Under the pieces are notes generated by a model. It saw only the letters and a program-made list of their open reading frames with translations, searched no databases and was not told the DNA's origin. The translations under genes and the position numbers were made by a program. This document shows positions 1 to 15,791 of a stretch of 64,000 nt of DNA, in pieces (position 1 is the stretch's first letter; the number at the start of each line of letters is the position of its first letter). Origin of the DNA: Manis javanica (Eukaryota; Chordata; Mammalia; Pholidota; Manidae); contig NC_133167.1 of the NCBI RefSeq assembly GCF_040802235.1, forward strand, positions 16,732,501 through 16,796,500, written 5' to 3'.

Positions 1-29
1 ATCTGTATTCCAGCACCATTACTTCTTTG

Positions 30-175
30 CTTGAGCAAGAGTCTTAACTTTCCTGTGGGTGTCCTCCCCTGTGAAATGGGGGGATAAGAGTCCCCTTCTA
101 GAATTACTATGGGCATTAAATGAAAGAAGTTGCCTGGCTCATTGCATGACACATACTAAGGTGCCCCATACATGT
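30..175 (+). mobile_element. MIR SINE fragment
   Basis: Degenerate MIR core and 3' part: a CTGTGAAATGGGG-like segment followed by GGGCATTAAATG and a CCTGGCTCATTGCATGACACA stretch. Confidence 0.55.
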
Positions 176-489
176 TGTGTCTGCTTGCCAATTCCCCATC
201 CCCCAACCCCTGGTGTCATGGTAAGAGAAGGTAATGAATTAAGCTGGGAGGGATTTAGGGACACAAGGACTCCAGAAACCCCCAGCTACCAGAGGGAGGG
301 CTGATAAGTCACCTGCGGGCTGCTGCGCCTCCAAGCCTGCCCAGGGTTTGTCTACAAAGCCAGACACCATCCTGGTCCACACAACTGCACTGCCCCAAAC
401 AAGGTGTCTCTGATCTTTGGGGCATGCCTGAGATACTGGAAACCACACCCCTTACTGTGGGGCAGCAGGTTTGGAGCAAACAACTCATC

Positions 490-610
490 TCCTAGAATTA
501 CACAGACCTGGCCTCAAATTCCTATCCCTCTATGACCTCAGAGAAGTTACTCACTTCAACTGCTCTAGCTCCTTTTTCTCGACTGCAAAAACAGAACGAT
601 CTTATACTTG
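490..610 (+). mobile_element. MIR SINE fragment
   Basis: MIR-like order: CAGACCTGGCCTCAAATTC, then TATGACCTCAGAGAAGTTACT, then a CTGCAAAA segment. Confidence 0.55.
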
Positions 611-641
611 GTAGGCTTTGTCATAATGTTGTTTAGTTTTC

Positions 642-870
642 ATATATGAAGCATTAACTAGGGGCCAGGCACTGTGCTAAGTACTTCAAATACAGTGTCT
701 CATTTAATCTTCACAAAAATCCCCTTAGATACTTTTATTGCCCAGTTTTACAGATGAAGAAACAACTGATGGTTGTGGAGGTTCAACAACTAACTCAAGG
801 TCATAAGCAAAACCAGAAATATTCAGAAGAGGGACAGCCTGGCTCCAGCCATGCTCTTAACCGCTCTCCT
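642..870 (-). mobile_element. MIR SINE, near full length
   Basis: Reverse-complement MIR: GGCCAGGCACTGTGCTAAGT, TCTCATTTAATCTTCAC, CAGTTTTACAGATGAAGAAA, CAAGGTCATAAGC, and CATGCTCTTAACC at the 5' side of the element. Confidence 0.75.
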
Positions 871-2214
871 ATCCTGCCTGGTGAGGAGACAGGTTAAAGA
901 TACTGAAAAGCCCCTCTCCTTCCTCCTCTTCCCCTCTCCCCATTCTTATGTAACTGAAATGGGGGTTCAGACAAAGGCACAGCTTATGGGCAGGGCCATG
1001 CAGATGTGTTGCCAGGGCTGGGAAGTGGGACCAGAGGCCAATAGCGGATGTGCTGCAGGAGCCAGAGTTTGTAGGAAAGTGCCTGCACTTTCTGCTCCAG
1101 GCCTGCTTACCCACATTCTCCACCCCTAAATCCAGAGATCCTCAGCAGCCCTGCTCAGGAGCTGAGGCCCAGCCCCTAGCCCTGTCCTTCTCCACCCCCT
1201 GCACCTGACCGCACGTACCAGCCCACCTGGGGAGCAGCACTTACATCTGGAAGTCTCTTTCCCTCTCCCCCACCTCACCTGCCCATATACTGTATCCCCA
1301 TGAACCTCTGGATATCCAAGGGTCTCTCACACCAGCCACCTGGACCCGCTGGGACCCTCACATGCATGTTCAGCTCCCCACCCTGCTCACCATGCTACCT
1401 GGCTGAGGCTTTCTGTTTGCTGCTCAGGGTGCGAGGCAGGGATGGGTCTGGGAGAGACCCCCCCATTCTCTGGTCGGCTCTCAGTGGGGGAATGTTGTTA
1501 GAAACAGCCCTAGGAGGGCAGGCCTGTTGACTTCCTTACCAAGCAGAAGGCCTGGGCCCAAACAGGGGAGTGTGGTGGAGTAGTTAGAGGAAGGGCCTGG
1601 CTGGTAAACCCACACACGTACCCAGGCCCCTGGGTACATGGTGCCTGTTGCTCAGTCACACAATGCCATTTCCTGGTGGTATACCTGGGCTTTTACAGGT
1701 GGGAGAGGATTTAGAAATAAACCCCCCTGAGCTCCAGCATGCTCCCCACCCCCAGGGTTGCTGAGGACTAGGGTGGAGTGGAGGGGGCAGAGGGGGTGCT
1801 GCAGAGTCTGCAGTGAGCCAGCGATCATGAGTCCCTAGGGCAAGAGGTCCAGGCCCAGGGCCTTCTGGGTGGGAACTCAGAGTATTCTAGAACACAGGGC
1901 ACTAGAGTTCCATTTTAGCCCCATCTCTAGCACTTAAGTTTCTTTGGCCTGGGTTTTCTTGTTTGTAGAATGGGGCGAGGTATAATTACTAGATTAAACA
2001 AGATAAACTTTCTTGAGGGCTTAGTTCAGAATTGCTGGTGTTCTCCGGAAAGGGGGTTGATAGTTCTCATATATGAAGGGGCCCGGGACTATTTTTGTCT
2101 CTCCCTATTCTGTCACAAGTCATTGATGGTTTATAAGGCCTTATTTCTCTACAGGAGTCTCCCTGTGGCCTCAGGCAAAATTATGAAATAAAAATAAAAT
2201 GTTAACCCTCACAT

Positions 2215-2430
2215 TTGTATCCTGCTGTGTGGCACTTTAGGCAGCTTCATCCCTTATCTCCCTTGAGTCCCTCAACAACTTTGTGGTGCAGGCTAGGCAG
2301 GGCCTCCATTTCCATGATGAGAAAAGGAAATTGAAGCCTCTTACATTTTGCCCAAGGTCACATGGGGGTTAATTAGTGGTGGAATTAAGATTCTTTTGGG
2401 ACTCAGGCTCAGGTGTCTCCCCTTTCTATA
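2215..2430 (-). mobile_element. MIR SINE fragment
   Basis: Diverged reverse-complement MIR with a GATGAGAAAAGGAAATTGA segment and GCCCAAGGTCACATGG. Confidence 0.6.
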
Positions 2431-2884
2431 TGGCAGAGATTTCCCTGTCCCTCGTTCCCCTCCTGTGTCTTTATTTTCTTCTTTTCCCCCTTAAATTCCA
2501 TAGCCAGTCATGGTCACTCTCTGGCATATCCCTCAACTCCCTTGCCTCTCTCTAGCTGCAGCATCTTCATTTGACTAAATCATAACCCTGTTTAATCCAT
2601 TTCTTCACCAACTCTCTGACTGCAGTGACCCAACTAAACAGTGGCTATAGAAAAACCCAGAACCACACTGACTGATCTGAGGTTAGATGCATGACCACTA
2701 ACCTCAAATGGACCCTAATGCTGCCTGGAAACCACATTACAACTCTCCAGTTACTTTTCCAGATAGCAACCATGGCAGGAATAAGAATGCCAGATTTAGC
2801 AAATAAAAGAATTTTATGTAGCAACCCTATCCAGGGTTATTAGAGTTGCTAAGTGAAATTTCAGTCATTGTGGCAAGTGGCAAG

Positions 2885-3640
2885 GAAGTTATTTTAGTTT
2901 GTTTTAAAATAGAAGTATAGTTGATATACAATATATTGGTTTCAAGTGTACAATATAGTAGTTTGACCATTACGTATATTACAGAATGCTCACCATAAGT
3001 GTAGTTACCAACTGTCATCATACAAATATATTACAGTATTATTGACTATATTCTCTATGCTGTACTTTCACCCCCCATGACTAATTTATTTTATAATTGG
3101 AAGTTTGTACCTCTTAATCCCCTTCACCTATTTCATCCATCTTCTATTCCCTTCTCCTATGTTAACCACCAGTTTGTTCTCCATGTTTATGAATCTATTT
3201 CTGTTTTGCTTGTTTTATTTTTTTAGATTCCACATACAAGTGAAATCACATAGTACTTGCCTTTCTTTTTGTGACTTACTTCAGTTAGCATAATGCTCTC
3301 TAGGTCCTTTCATGTTGTCACAATAGCAAGACTTCATTCTTTTTCATGGCTGAGTAATAGTCCATTACATTATTTTACCATATATATATATATATATATA
3401 CCATATATATATATCACATCTTCTTTATTCATTCATCTATTGATGGACATTAGGTTGCTTCCAAATCTTGACTTTATAAATAATTCTGCAATAAACCTAG
3501 AGGTGCATATATCTTTCTGATTTAGTGATTTTGTTTTCTCAGGGTAAATTCCCAAGTAGAATTATTGGTCACATAGTATCTCTATTTTTAATTTTTTGAG
3601 GAATATCCATACTTTTTTCCATAGAAGGTGCACCAATTTA
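2885..3640 (-). mobile_element. Old L1 3' fragment
   Basis: Reverse-oriented L1: TTGATATACAATATATTGGTTTC near the 3' end, then the typical antisense ORF2-end words such as TTTTTCATGGCTGAGTAATA and CTATTGATGGACATTAGGTTG. It carries an internal (AT)n tract at about 3379-3415. Confidence 0.8.
3379..3415. repeat. (AT)n microsatellite
   Basis: Two TATATA runs separated by CC, inside an L1 fragment. Confidence 0.85.
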
Positions 3641-4129
3641 CATTGGTGAGGGACTTATTTTGAGTAGAGGATTTTTCAGAGTTCTTCTCATCACAGTATG
3701 CCAGGGAGTGATCCAGACTATAAAGATGGTTAACGCTGGTTTTGGCTATGGACTGTAGTTTTCCCTTTCCCACCTGGAACTAAGAGCCAAGATTCCCAGA
3801 GAATAGACACAGCCAACCAACACTTCAAAGGTAAGGAAGCCCACCCTGCAATGGGTAGATCCATGAAGGCACAGGAATTATTATCCAGATGAAGAGATTT
3901 TGGAGTTAGAGGGCCCACTGGGCCCCAAACTCTTTTGTTTATCACTTCATCTTCTTTCAACTGGTCTTTGAAGTTGGTTTTCTCATAGTTAACCTAGACA
4001 TTATCAACGCTGGAAAGAAAATTATCCTAAAGACAGGCAGGGGGAGGGGAATTATGTTAAATAGTAAAGAGACTGAGATTTTAAAAGCATATTAATGTAT
4101 CCAAGTGATAAAATGAGAGTCAGTCAATA

Positions 4130-6480
4130 CTCTTAGAGTTCTTCAACAAATATTTATTGAGTGTCTGCTATGTGCCAAGCACTGTCCCAGGTACCAAGGA
4201 CACAGTAGTGGAGAAAAAGAGCCTGTGCTCTTAAGGAGCTTACATTTTTGTGGAGAAGACAGATAATTAATAAATAAATAAGTCAATTTCAGATAACAAT
4301 AAATACTTGAAGAAAACAAGACCAGATAATGGCACAGGAAGAGATGGGGGAGCTACCACTGAGATATCTGAACTGAGACTGAATGGCAAGGAGTCAGCCA
4401 TAGCAAGGTCTGGAATGTAGTGCTCTGGGCAAAGAATGGTGAGAGCAAAGGAGTGAGCCTTGTGTGTTCAAGGAAACTGAGGGAGGGAGGGAGCTATATA
4501 CACAATGAGATCACAGAGGTTAGAGGGCCTTGCAAGGAGAATGGTTTTCACTGTAAGCACAAGGAGAGTGCTTTAAGCAAACATCATTGCCCACTGTGTG
4601 TATTAGAGAAATTACTGCAGCTGTTGTGTGGAGAATGTATTATAGGGGTTCAAGAGTGGAAGCAAAAAACTGGTTAGGAGGCTGCTGCAGGCAACCAGAA
4701 ATGAGGGATGGGTGGCTTGGACTAGAGTGGGGATGGTGGGAAGAGTAGCTGGGTTTGAAGGAAAGTGATGGGACAGGCTAATGTAGGGTATGCAGACCCA
4801 CCCAGCAGCCTACCTGCCTCCTGCCTCTACTCCTTTGCTGGCAGAGTCCTGATTTTGTATAGTTATCCTTTCCCTTGCTCAAGCTAGATGGCCTTTCCCC
4901 AAACCTGAGGATGATTATAGGTTGGTCTATACCATTCACGGCAATTCCATTCCCTCCATCCAGTGACTGATTTAGGCACAGAGCTACTGAGATGTAAAAG
5001 GAAGTCTGCAAGGGTGTGTGAAGGAAAGGTTTTCCTCCCTGATAAAACAGATGTGGGAGGATATTCCCCTTTCTGGCCTTTGGATAGTGTCATATGAGGA
5101 CATGACACTTTGAGCTGCTACAGCCACTTGTGATCATAAGGGAAGATGTCATCAGCTCTTTGAGGATGCCAGAGCAGAAAGCTGGAAATACCAGAGTTCC
5201 TGGTGACATCACTGAATCAACTCTGGAACCACCCTCCACCCAGATGTCTTATGGGATAATAAATATCCTCATTGTGTAAGCCACTGTTAGTTAGGCTTCC
5301 ATTATTTGCTGCCAAAAATACATATAACTAATAACAGGGTTGGGGAGAGAGACTGAAAGATGAATGCAGGATGATCCTAGATTTTTAATATAAGCATATT
5401 GGGTGGAAGATGACTGTTCCTGCACACTCCGGAGCTGGGACAGAGAAGCAAGGACAGAGCAGGGCGTGGGGTGAGGGTTGGATATTGAGAGTTCTTCTGT
5501 GAATGTGTTATGTTTGAGATGTTGAACAGGCTTTCAGTTGGGGGTGTCATAAAGGCAAATAGGCACTTGAGTCCGCAGTTCAGAGGAGAGGTCCAAATGG
5601 GCATATGCATTGAAGAGTCATCAGCATATAGGTGAGATATCTTTCTTTTTATTCTATTCTCTCGCTACTGTTCAGGAATGTCTATAGTTTAGCTCTATTT
5701 CTTTCTTAATAACCCTAGAAATGTTACATTAACTTTTTATTAAGGACATTTAAAAATTTACCCAAAAGCAGAGATAACATAATAAAAGCCATATACTCAT
5801 CACCCTCCTTCAGTAATTGCTCCTTCAGGGAGAAAAACAAATGAAAAGAGCACGCATGAGACTGAGTTATGGGGAACACCCTTCTAGAGGTGAGGCGTCA
5901 ACACCAAGACAGAGCCCAGGACGAAAGCCAGGAGAGGGGGTTTCACTGAAACCAAGAAAAAAGCATTCCAAGGAGGAAGGAGGGATCAACTATCCTGCTG
6001 CTGAGAGACTGTAGAAGATGAAGATAGAGGTGTGACTTTTGGTTTTGGCAAGAAGGAGGCACTAGAGACCTTGGCAAGAACAGCTCAGTGGAACATGTGA
6101 ACTAAGCCTGTATGGGCAGCGGGGAGGAGAGGAGATATGGAGACATCCCTTTGGAAAGATTGTACTGTGGGAAGGACAGGTGGTTGATGCTCCAGTCTGA
6201 AAAATTTTACTGGATTTGCAGTAAGGCTCAGTGCTACCTCTCTCAAATGGAATTGGTGGAGACACTTTAAATTTTGAGGACCTTGCTGCACTGGTCCAAG
6301 AGAGAGGTGAGAGTCTGGGAAGGGGTTAGAAAAGATGGAGATAACCATGGGTAAGGGGAGAGTGAGAAGGGTCTAGAGAGAGCATGGCCCGCTGGACACC
6401 CATGTAGGGTAAATGGACTACACAGTGATTTAATGGGATGAGGGAAGAAGTGCCTGGCATCATTTTGTAGATTCTGCACA
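4130..6480 (-). mobile_element. L2 LINE fragments (discontinuous)
   Basis: Reverse-oriented L2 words occur in order across the interval: AATATTTATTGAGTGTCTGC with CTATGTGCCAAGCACTG (4150s), TCATCAGCATATAGGTGAGA (5620s) and GGGGAACACCCTTCTAG (5870s). The sequence is heavily diverged and interrupted; borders are approximate. Confidence 0.5.
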
Positions 6481-6634
6481 CACATATGGGAATATCTAAA
6501 AGTTTCACTGGTAATATGGACCGTGACCTACATTACCTATCCAGAGCTTATGGCCCTAATCAGGAGATCTGTATATATCCCAAGGAGATACATACACACC
6601 TACAGTCTCTACAGGCTCACCTGTGTGAGCACAT

Positions 6635-6635
<1 letters not shown>

Positions 6636-6667
<32 letters not shown>
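6636..6667. repeat. (CA)n microsatellite
   Basis: Uninterrupted CA run of about 16 units. Confidence 0.95.
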
Positions 6668-6670
<3 letters not shown>

Positions 6671-6879
6671 AGAAGCACTAACACACCTGGGCATTTCACC
6701 CTGCACCTTTGTCTCCTCCATAATGTGTAACATGGGTTGAACATATATGATGTCAAATAGCAAGAGACACTTGTCTTCTGTGTCAGGAAGACACAGAATG
6801 ATGAGGACAGGTGAAGTGGAGCAGCTGATCACCCATCTTAAGAAGTTAGCCACCACCCAGCTCCTTTGGTTACTCTACT

Positions 6880-7560
6880 GGTTTCGTATTTGTTGCTGTA
6901 AAAATTGCTACAAATTTAGTAGCAATATGAAACAACATATTTGTTATCTTATAGTTCTGGAGATAAGAAGTCCAAAATAGGTCTTATAGGGTTTGTGATG
7001 TTGTGCTTTTTATTAGGGCTGTCTTGTAACACTGAGCCCTCAACCTGTGGAATCCAATGCTGTCTCCAGGTAGATCGTGTCAGAATTGAGTTGTATTCTC
7101 GGAAATCCTGCTGGTGACTGAAAATTGCTCAGTGGAATGTGCCCCCGACCCCAACCTATTTTGGAATTGGTACCAGAACCTATTTAGAGATAAATTCAGA
7201 GTGTTGGCAGGGTTGCTGTCCTTCTAGAGACTCTAGGGAGAATCTGCTCTTTCCTTTTCTATCTTCTAGAAGCTGCATGAATTTCTTGACTCATGGCCTC
7301 CTTCCATCTTGAAAACCAATAATCACATCACTCTGACCTCTACTGCCCTGATTCTGACTCTTCTGCCTCCTTCTTTTATTTGTAAGGACCCTTGTGATTA
7401 CATTGGGTGCACCCAGAAAATCCAGAATAATCTCCCCATCTCAGGATCTTTACCTTAATCATATCTGAAAAGTCCTTCTCCATATAACATAGTCACAGGT
7501 TCCAGGGATTAGAATGTAGACATCTTTGAGGACTCTCATTCTGCCTATCACAGTTGCTAA
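6880..7560. mobile_element. Ancient interspersed repeat, family not assigned
   Basis: Contains segments common to old mammalian repeats (TTGCTGTAAAAATTGCTACA, TTATAGTTCTGGAGATAAGA, AAGGACCCTTGTGATTACAT, TTCCAGGGATTAGAATG). The middle, about 7010-7200, looks like a second element inserted into the first. Exact families need a repeat library. Confidence 0.5.
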
Positions 7561-8539
7561 ATGTGAATGAAAGCCCCAATTCTTTTCAGATAAGCTAAAA
7601 ATCTGGATTTTTTTATATGACTGTGCAGGAAAGAGTTAATATAGCAAGCCTGAGACTGCCTTCCTTAGATTTGCTTGCAAGGTTGGCCCTTGGCTGGCAT
7701 CTGGGAACTTTGATCTTACAGTGTAGTTAACCATGAACTGATAAGGACGTTCACTGTACCTAGACTTGTACATAAACAATATGGTTTATACTGAATACCT
7801 GCTTTTCTTCTAGCAGTCTGGAATTTGGGTGTATACTAGGCAGAGGTGCCTATGTGACCAAACTCCACTAAAATCTTTGGTTGCTGAGTCTTTAATGGGA
7901 TTCCTTGAGCAGAAATACTGCAGAGAAATGTTGCTCCGTTTTCATTTCGGAGAAAGAGTCCACTATGTGAGCCCTTATGGTAGGGAAAGAGCATAGATTC
8001 CTTCAGACTCGGCTTGTGTCTTTTCCCCTTATGATCCAGCAGTGTGTCCTTCCTACATCACTGTGATAATCCTTAGCTGGGAGTACAACTTTATGCGGAG
8101 TTCTATGAGTTCTTCCAGCAAATTTCCTACCATGGGGATGGTCTTGAGGATGCCCCAACCCAAGATAATTCCTGATTTTTCTCATATTCTAAATGCTATA
8201 GGGGTTAACACTGAGAGGGCCAAACAAAACATTTCTGAGTGGGACTTGGGCTTCCAGGCTGCCAGTTTTCAACTTCTGGCTTCTTAGATTTCTGCCCTAC
8301 TTTTAGTCCCATCGCTGAAGTGAAACAATTCCTCTGATGAACACTTTGCAAATGCTAACCACATGCCAAGTACCATACTAGGAACTAGTACAAAAATGAG
8401 TAAAACACAATCCTTACATTCAACAAGTTTGCTATTTATTAAGATGGAAATGTACACAAATAACAGCAGCATATGTGCTACACACACTAAAATAAATGAA
8501 TATAATGCTCTAAGCATCAAGACAGCTGCTTACACAGTG

Positions 8540-8690
8540 CTTTGCTGTGTATGTACACATCCCTATATTCATCTGGTCCTCACAATCCAGAATTATTGTT
8601 ATTATCCCAGTTCTACAAAGGAAGAACCTGACCCTGATGGTCCAAGAGGTTTAGGGTCTTGCCTAAGATAGTTCAAATCTCTTACAATAC
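8540..8690 (-). mobile_element. MIR SINE fragment
   Basis: Diverged reverse-complement MIR: GGTCCTCACAATCC, TATTGTTATTATCCCAGTT and a GAAGAACCTGA segment. Confidence 0.5.
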
Positions 8691-9384
8691 TCATTTGCTG
8701 GGGGTGGGGCTGCACAAGGATAAAAGAGGGCCAGGGAAGGTTTGCAACATGCCATGTGTTCTGTAATCACCAAGGGCCTTGCTTTGTAGAGACCATGACC
8801 CTATTTCCCAAAGTGGCTTCACTGTATGCTCTTGCCAGTGTTCTTTTTTATGAATGTCCTACTCTTCCAACTATGTGGCAAGTCTATTTCACCTTTCCAC
8901 ACTTTGCCTAAGTAAGGTGTCAAATAGCTATTTTGTTAGTAGGAAGTTGCCATTGCTGTTTTATTCTGTTGTGTTGTATTGTCAGACAACCCTGACCCTG
9001 GGAAACACTAGGGTAGGAGACGCAGGTGAATCTTTTCCAAGTGACTAGCCTGGGAGACAGGTTTCCTAATGTGCCAGTGGGCACATGGGGGGCACTACCT
9101 GATGACTTCCCTGGTGAAGGGAGACAGCTAGAAGATTTAAGGCATGTAAAAGAAAGCAGAAGTAGATAGAAATGTGCATTCTTATAAGAAATGGAAATGA
9201 AGTGAAGAAAGAACGAATAGCCTCTGCTGAAGGCCACTGCCTGAAAGCTGAGCTTCTTAAGATGCAGGTGGCAGATCTTGCCCATGGCTTAGGAACAGAA
9301 GAGGATGGGAAAGTCAAAATCAGCCATAACATCAGAATCCCATTTTCTTTTTTCCTCTTCGAAGACAACAAACATTTTGATACC

Positions 9385-9500
9385 TCACAACAATGCTTTC
9401 AGGTCTTCTTTTCACAGATGAAGATGCCAAGGACTCAGTGAGGTTAAGTCACTTGCCCAAGGTCACATAGGGCAGTGAGGATGCGAATCCAGATCTCGAG
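9385..9500 (-). mobile_element. MIR SINE fragment
   Basis: TTTTCACAGATGAAGATGC, GAGGTTAAGTCACTTGCC and CAAGGTCACATAGG are reverse MIR core words; it lies at the edge of the GC-rich TUBA4A upstream region. Confidence 0.7.
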
Positions 9501-10223
9501 AGCTTCAGTGCAGGGGCCCGGCGGTTCTGGCAGCAGGAAAGTGGGCAGGTGGACGGCGTGGTTGACGGGGCCATTGACCGGCGGGCAGCCGGAGAGACGC
9601 GGCGTATCCCCGCGATTGCCCCTTGTACGGAGATAAACTGCTGGGTTTGACTCTGCGTGGCAGCCTTAGGGATCGGCACCCTGGGGCTCAGGCTGTGCAG
9701 CTCCTGGTCCTCGGCCGCCCACGGGCGTTGGCGAAGGCCAGACGCCCGGGCCAGGGACCAGCAGGCGGTGAACCGCAGCAAGGGGTTCCCCGGGGACCAA
9801 CCAGAGCCAGGCAGCATGCCTGAGCCTCCTGGGAGGCGAGGCAGGAAGGGTACGGACGAAGGCCGCCAGCAGTCACTGTGGAAGGACAACCTAAGCAGCA
9901 CCTCGCCTAAGTCAGAACACCTGAGCGGTGGGCACCCCCATGACGAAGGTGCAAGCAAGACGCGCCCTCCCATTGCACCCTGCGTCCCTGCAGCAGGGCT
10001 CAGAAGCCGGGGGTATTGGCTCCAGAGAGTGAAGGGTTAAAGCCCCAGTCTCTACTCCTAACGCACTTCCGACAGGTGGGCGCCCGGGGCACGGCAGCGG
10101 GAGGGAGCCCGCTGTAGCCCCACCCCTCGGGGCCTCCTACCCCTGGGGTGTGGTCTAGAGCTGCCCAGCCCCCAGTGGGCGAGCGGAGCGCGCGGGCCCG
10201 GGCCCCGCCCCCCACCCCCCCAC

Positions 10224-10230
10224 ATATAAG
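10224..10230 (+). promoter_or_regulatory. TATA box of TUBA4A promoter
   Basis: A TATATAAG-type motif follows a C-rich stretch about 85-90 bp upstream of the TUBA4A ATG, placing transcription start near 10255. The flanks (about 9500-10350) are GC-rich with several CpGs. The exact start is inferred. Confidence 0.7.
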
Positions 10231-10313
10231 AGCGGTGCGGCACTGCAGCTAGCGCACTTCTCACTGAGACCCGTCACCCGGACTCGGAGTGAGACCTACC
10301 GCCCGGCTCCACC

Positions 10314-13942
<3,629 letters not shown>

Positions 13943-13991
13943 AGCAGCTGCCTGGAGCCCACTCAATATGTTTATTGCAAAATTATTTCGA

Positions 13992-13997
13992 AATAAA
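13992..13997 (+). terminator. TUBA4A poly(A) signal
   Basis: AATAAA lies 50 bp after the stop codon, giving a very short 3' UTR as expected for TUBA4A. A GT-containing stretch follows. Confidence 0.85.
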
Positions 13998-14009
13998 CAG
14001 TCTCCGTGC

Positions 14010-15440
14010 ACGGTTCCCTGTCCACTGTGAGTGCTTGAGCTTCTGCTGCCTTCCTCTCTGTGCTGCTGCTGCTGCCCTATTGGCTGCTTATGAGCCTTTT
14101 TCCCTCCATGGCTGCAGGTGGGACCCACAAAAGGGCCTTTTCCAGGTCCAGGAAACATAACCCCAGGGACCTTGATGTAAAATCCAAGGGGTGCCCAGGA
14201 TAGGGAGAGAATGAGGACCAAATCCTGGACCTGTCTGTTTAGCCAGCTACAAGCTATTGAAGGATACAAGTCTTCACTTCCTTTCCATGTACAAGTTTTA
14301 AGTCCAGCAGTTCCTGTGTTTGACAGACTGCTACCTAATTCTTCCTGCTGCTTCTGCATTCACCGACTCTGGAAGCTTGGTCCAGGCACCCCTGTGCGTT
14401 ATGAGGGCTTGTGAGTGGGGCTGAACTGGCCTAGAGTTCCTAGGCATGGAGCCTAGTCATAAGCTTGGGGGACGGGAGGGAACAAGGGCTATCTCCTAGA
14501 GCTGTTTGTGTCCCTGTGCCTCCCCGCAGCTTTGCTCACTGTCTTACTGCTTTGCAGGGGCCTAGGGCTGTGGCATTAAAAGTCAGGTCATCTCTCTTCT
14601 GTTTGTGCATTCTTTCTGGCTTCATCCGCTTTGCTAGCTGGTGGGAACTTCCTGCCAGGGCCCTGGGGGAAAATTTCTGCTTTGCTAATAGGCACCCCAG
14701 GGCCCACAATGACGTTAGTGTATAGGGATGGGCATGGTTTGGGGAAAGACACTTTAATCTCAGGAGCAGGAGATGCCAACCCTACCCTTGTCTCCCCTCT
14801 CTGGTGATTCAGGGACGCAGTGCCCTTCCCAGGGAAACAGGTTTCAAGTCTAGCAAAGGCAGGGCCCCTGTGTTTACTCAGCAGAACAGGCAGGAAATGG
14901 CAGCTGGATACTGCCACACCACACTGACCTCATTAATTATTAACTGTGTGAGCTAGAACCATCTGGGAGAGACTGAGCCAAAATGGCTGCCCCCTCCACT
15001 CCCCATGCCCCTAGGCTGAGGCTGGGAGACCTGTTCTGTTGCTGTCCCAAAGCTTCTTCAGGTGTCTCCACCCAGAAGCCTTTGCCTGGCAAACCGGCTG
15101 GGCTGCTTTAACTAAGCTACCCACCCCTGGGGATGAAGGAAGGAAAGAACAAGTTGAGTGTGCTTTTAGGGAGCCCTGGTTCCAGTTCTTGGCAGAGAAC
15201 CTAGCTCAAGATAGAGTAGCTTTAAGTTTTTGACTAGGACAATCTAGGGGAAGGAATGTCCACCACTAACCAACCAGACCTAAGGTAAAGACACCTGCCT
15301 CATTATGTGGGATGATGAAGTCACACCATTCCTGAATCTTCATCAGTCCATCTTCTCCGCAGGCTGTTGCCATGGACATGGCTAACCAGACTTTGGGCCC
15401 CTTGTGCCTCTTATTTCACTCCAGGAACAATGAGACTGAG
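14010..15440. other. TUBA4A-STK16 convergent intergenic spacer
   Basis: About 1.4 kb between the 3' ends of two converging genes. No coding exon, RNA gene or clear repeat was recognised. The longest open frames are short and lack codon or splice support; the 301-codon minus-strand frame that reaches into this region is only the antisense of TUBA4A exon 4. Confidence 0.5.
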
Positions 15441-15462
15441 GTCCACACCAAGCTGCTTTAAT

Positions 15463-15468
15463 TTTATT
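15463..15468 (-). terminator. STK16 poly(A) signal
   Basis: TTTATT on the plus strand (AATAAA on the minus strand) about 325 bp downstream of the STK16 stop codon. It is the first canonical signal on that strand. Confidence 0.7.
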
Positions 15469-15791
15469 CTTCTATTTATACATTCTCCTGCTCCCAGACT
15501 TAGAGGCAGACCATGATGTAACCTCAGCAGTCCCACTCGGGGCCTTTACCAGACTCTACCAGTTTCCCTCCCCGATCCCGTACTCTCACTCATCCCAGCT
15601 CAGTCAGGGACCCTGCCCAGTTGTTGCCCTTTGAGGTAAGAGAGCAGAAGCAGAGATAGAAGACTGAGCTGACTGTCCCAACTCCCCTTCCCCATCTACA
15701 AGACAGCAATCCTGGAGAGAATCGACGGACATTCTAATGAGGGATAGAAACCTCTTTCCAAGGCACCTTCTCAAAGTGGTCGCTGGTTTGT

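Larger units (their letters stand above)
1..9390. other. Upstream intergenic region, repeat-rich
   Basis: No supported exon. In the human order DNAJB2 lies next beyond TUBA4A, but none of its coding sequence was recognised here, so it presumably lies outside the window. The region is a mix of old MIR, L2 and L1 copies (listed separately), microsatellites and unclassified DNA. 870-1970 is moderately GC-rich with no identifiable element. 7600-8300 also shows nothing identifiable. Confidence 0.5.

Noticed and set aside
9449-9973. 174-codon minus-strand frame upstream of TUBA4A
   Set aside because: Lies in GC-rich promoter-proximal DNA, runs into a MIR at its end, and shows no recognisable domain. 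I also looked for a head-to-head alpha-tubulin copy (TUBA4B-like) here and saw none.
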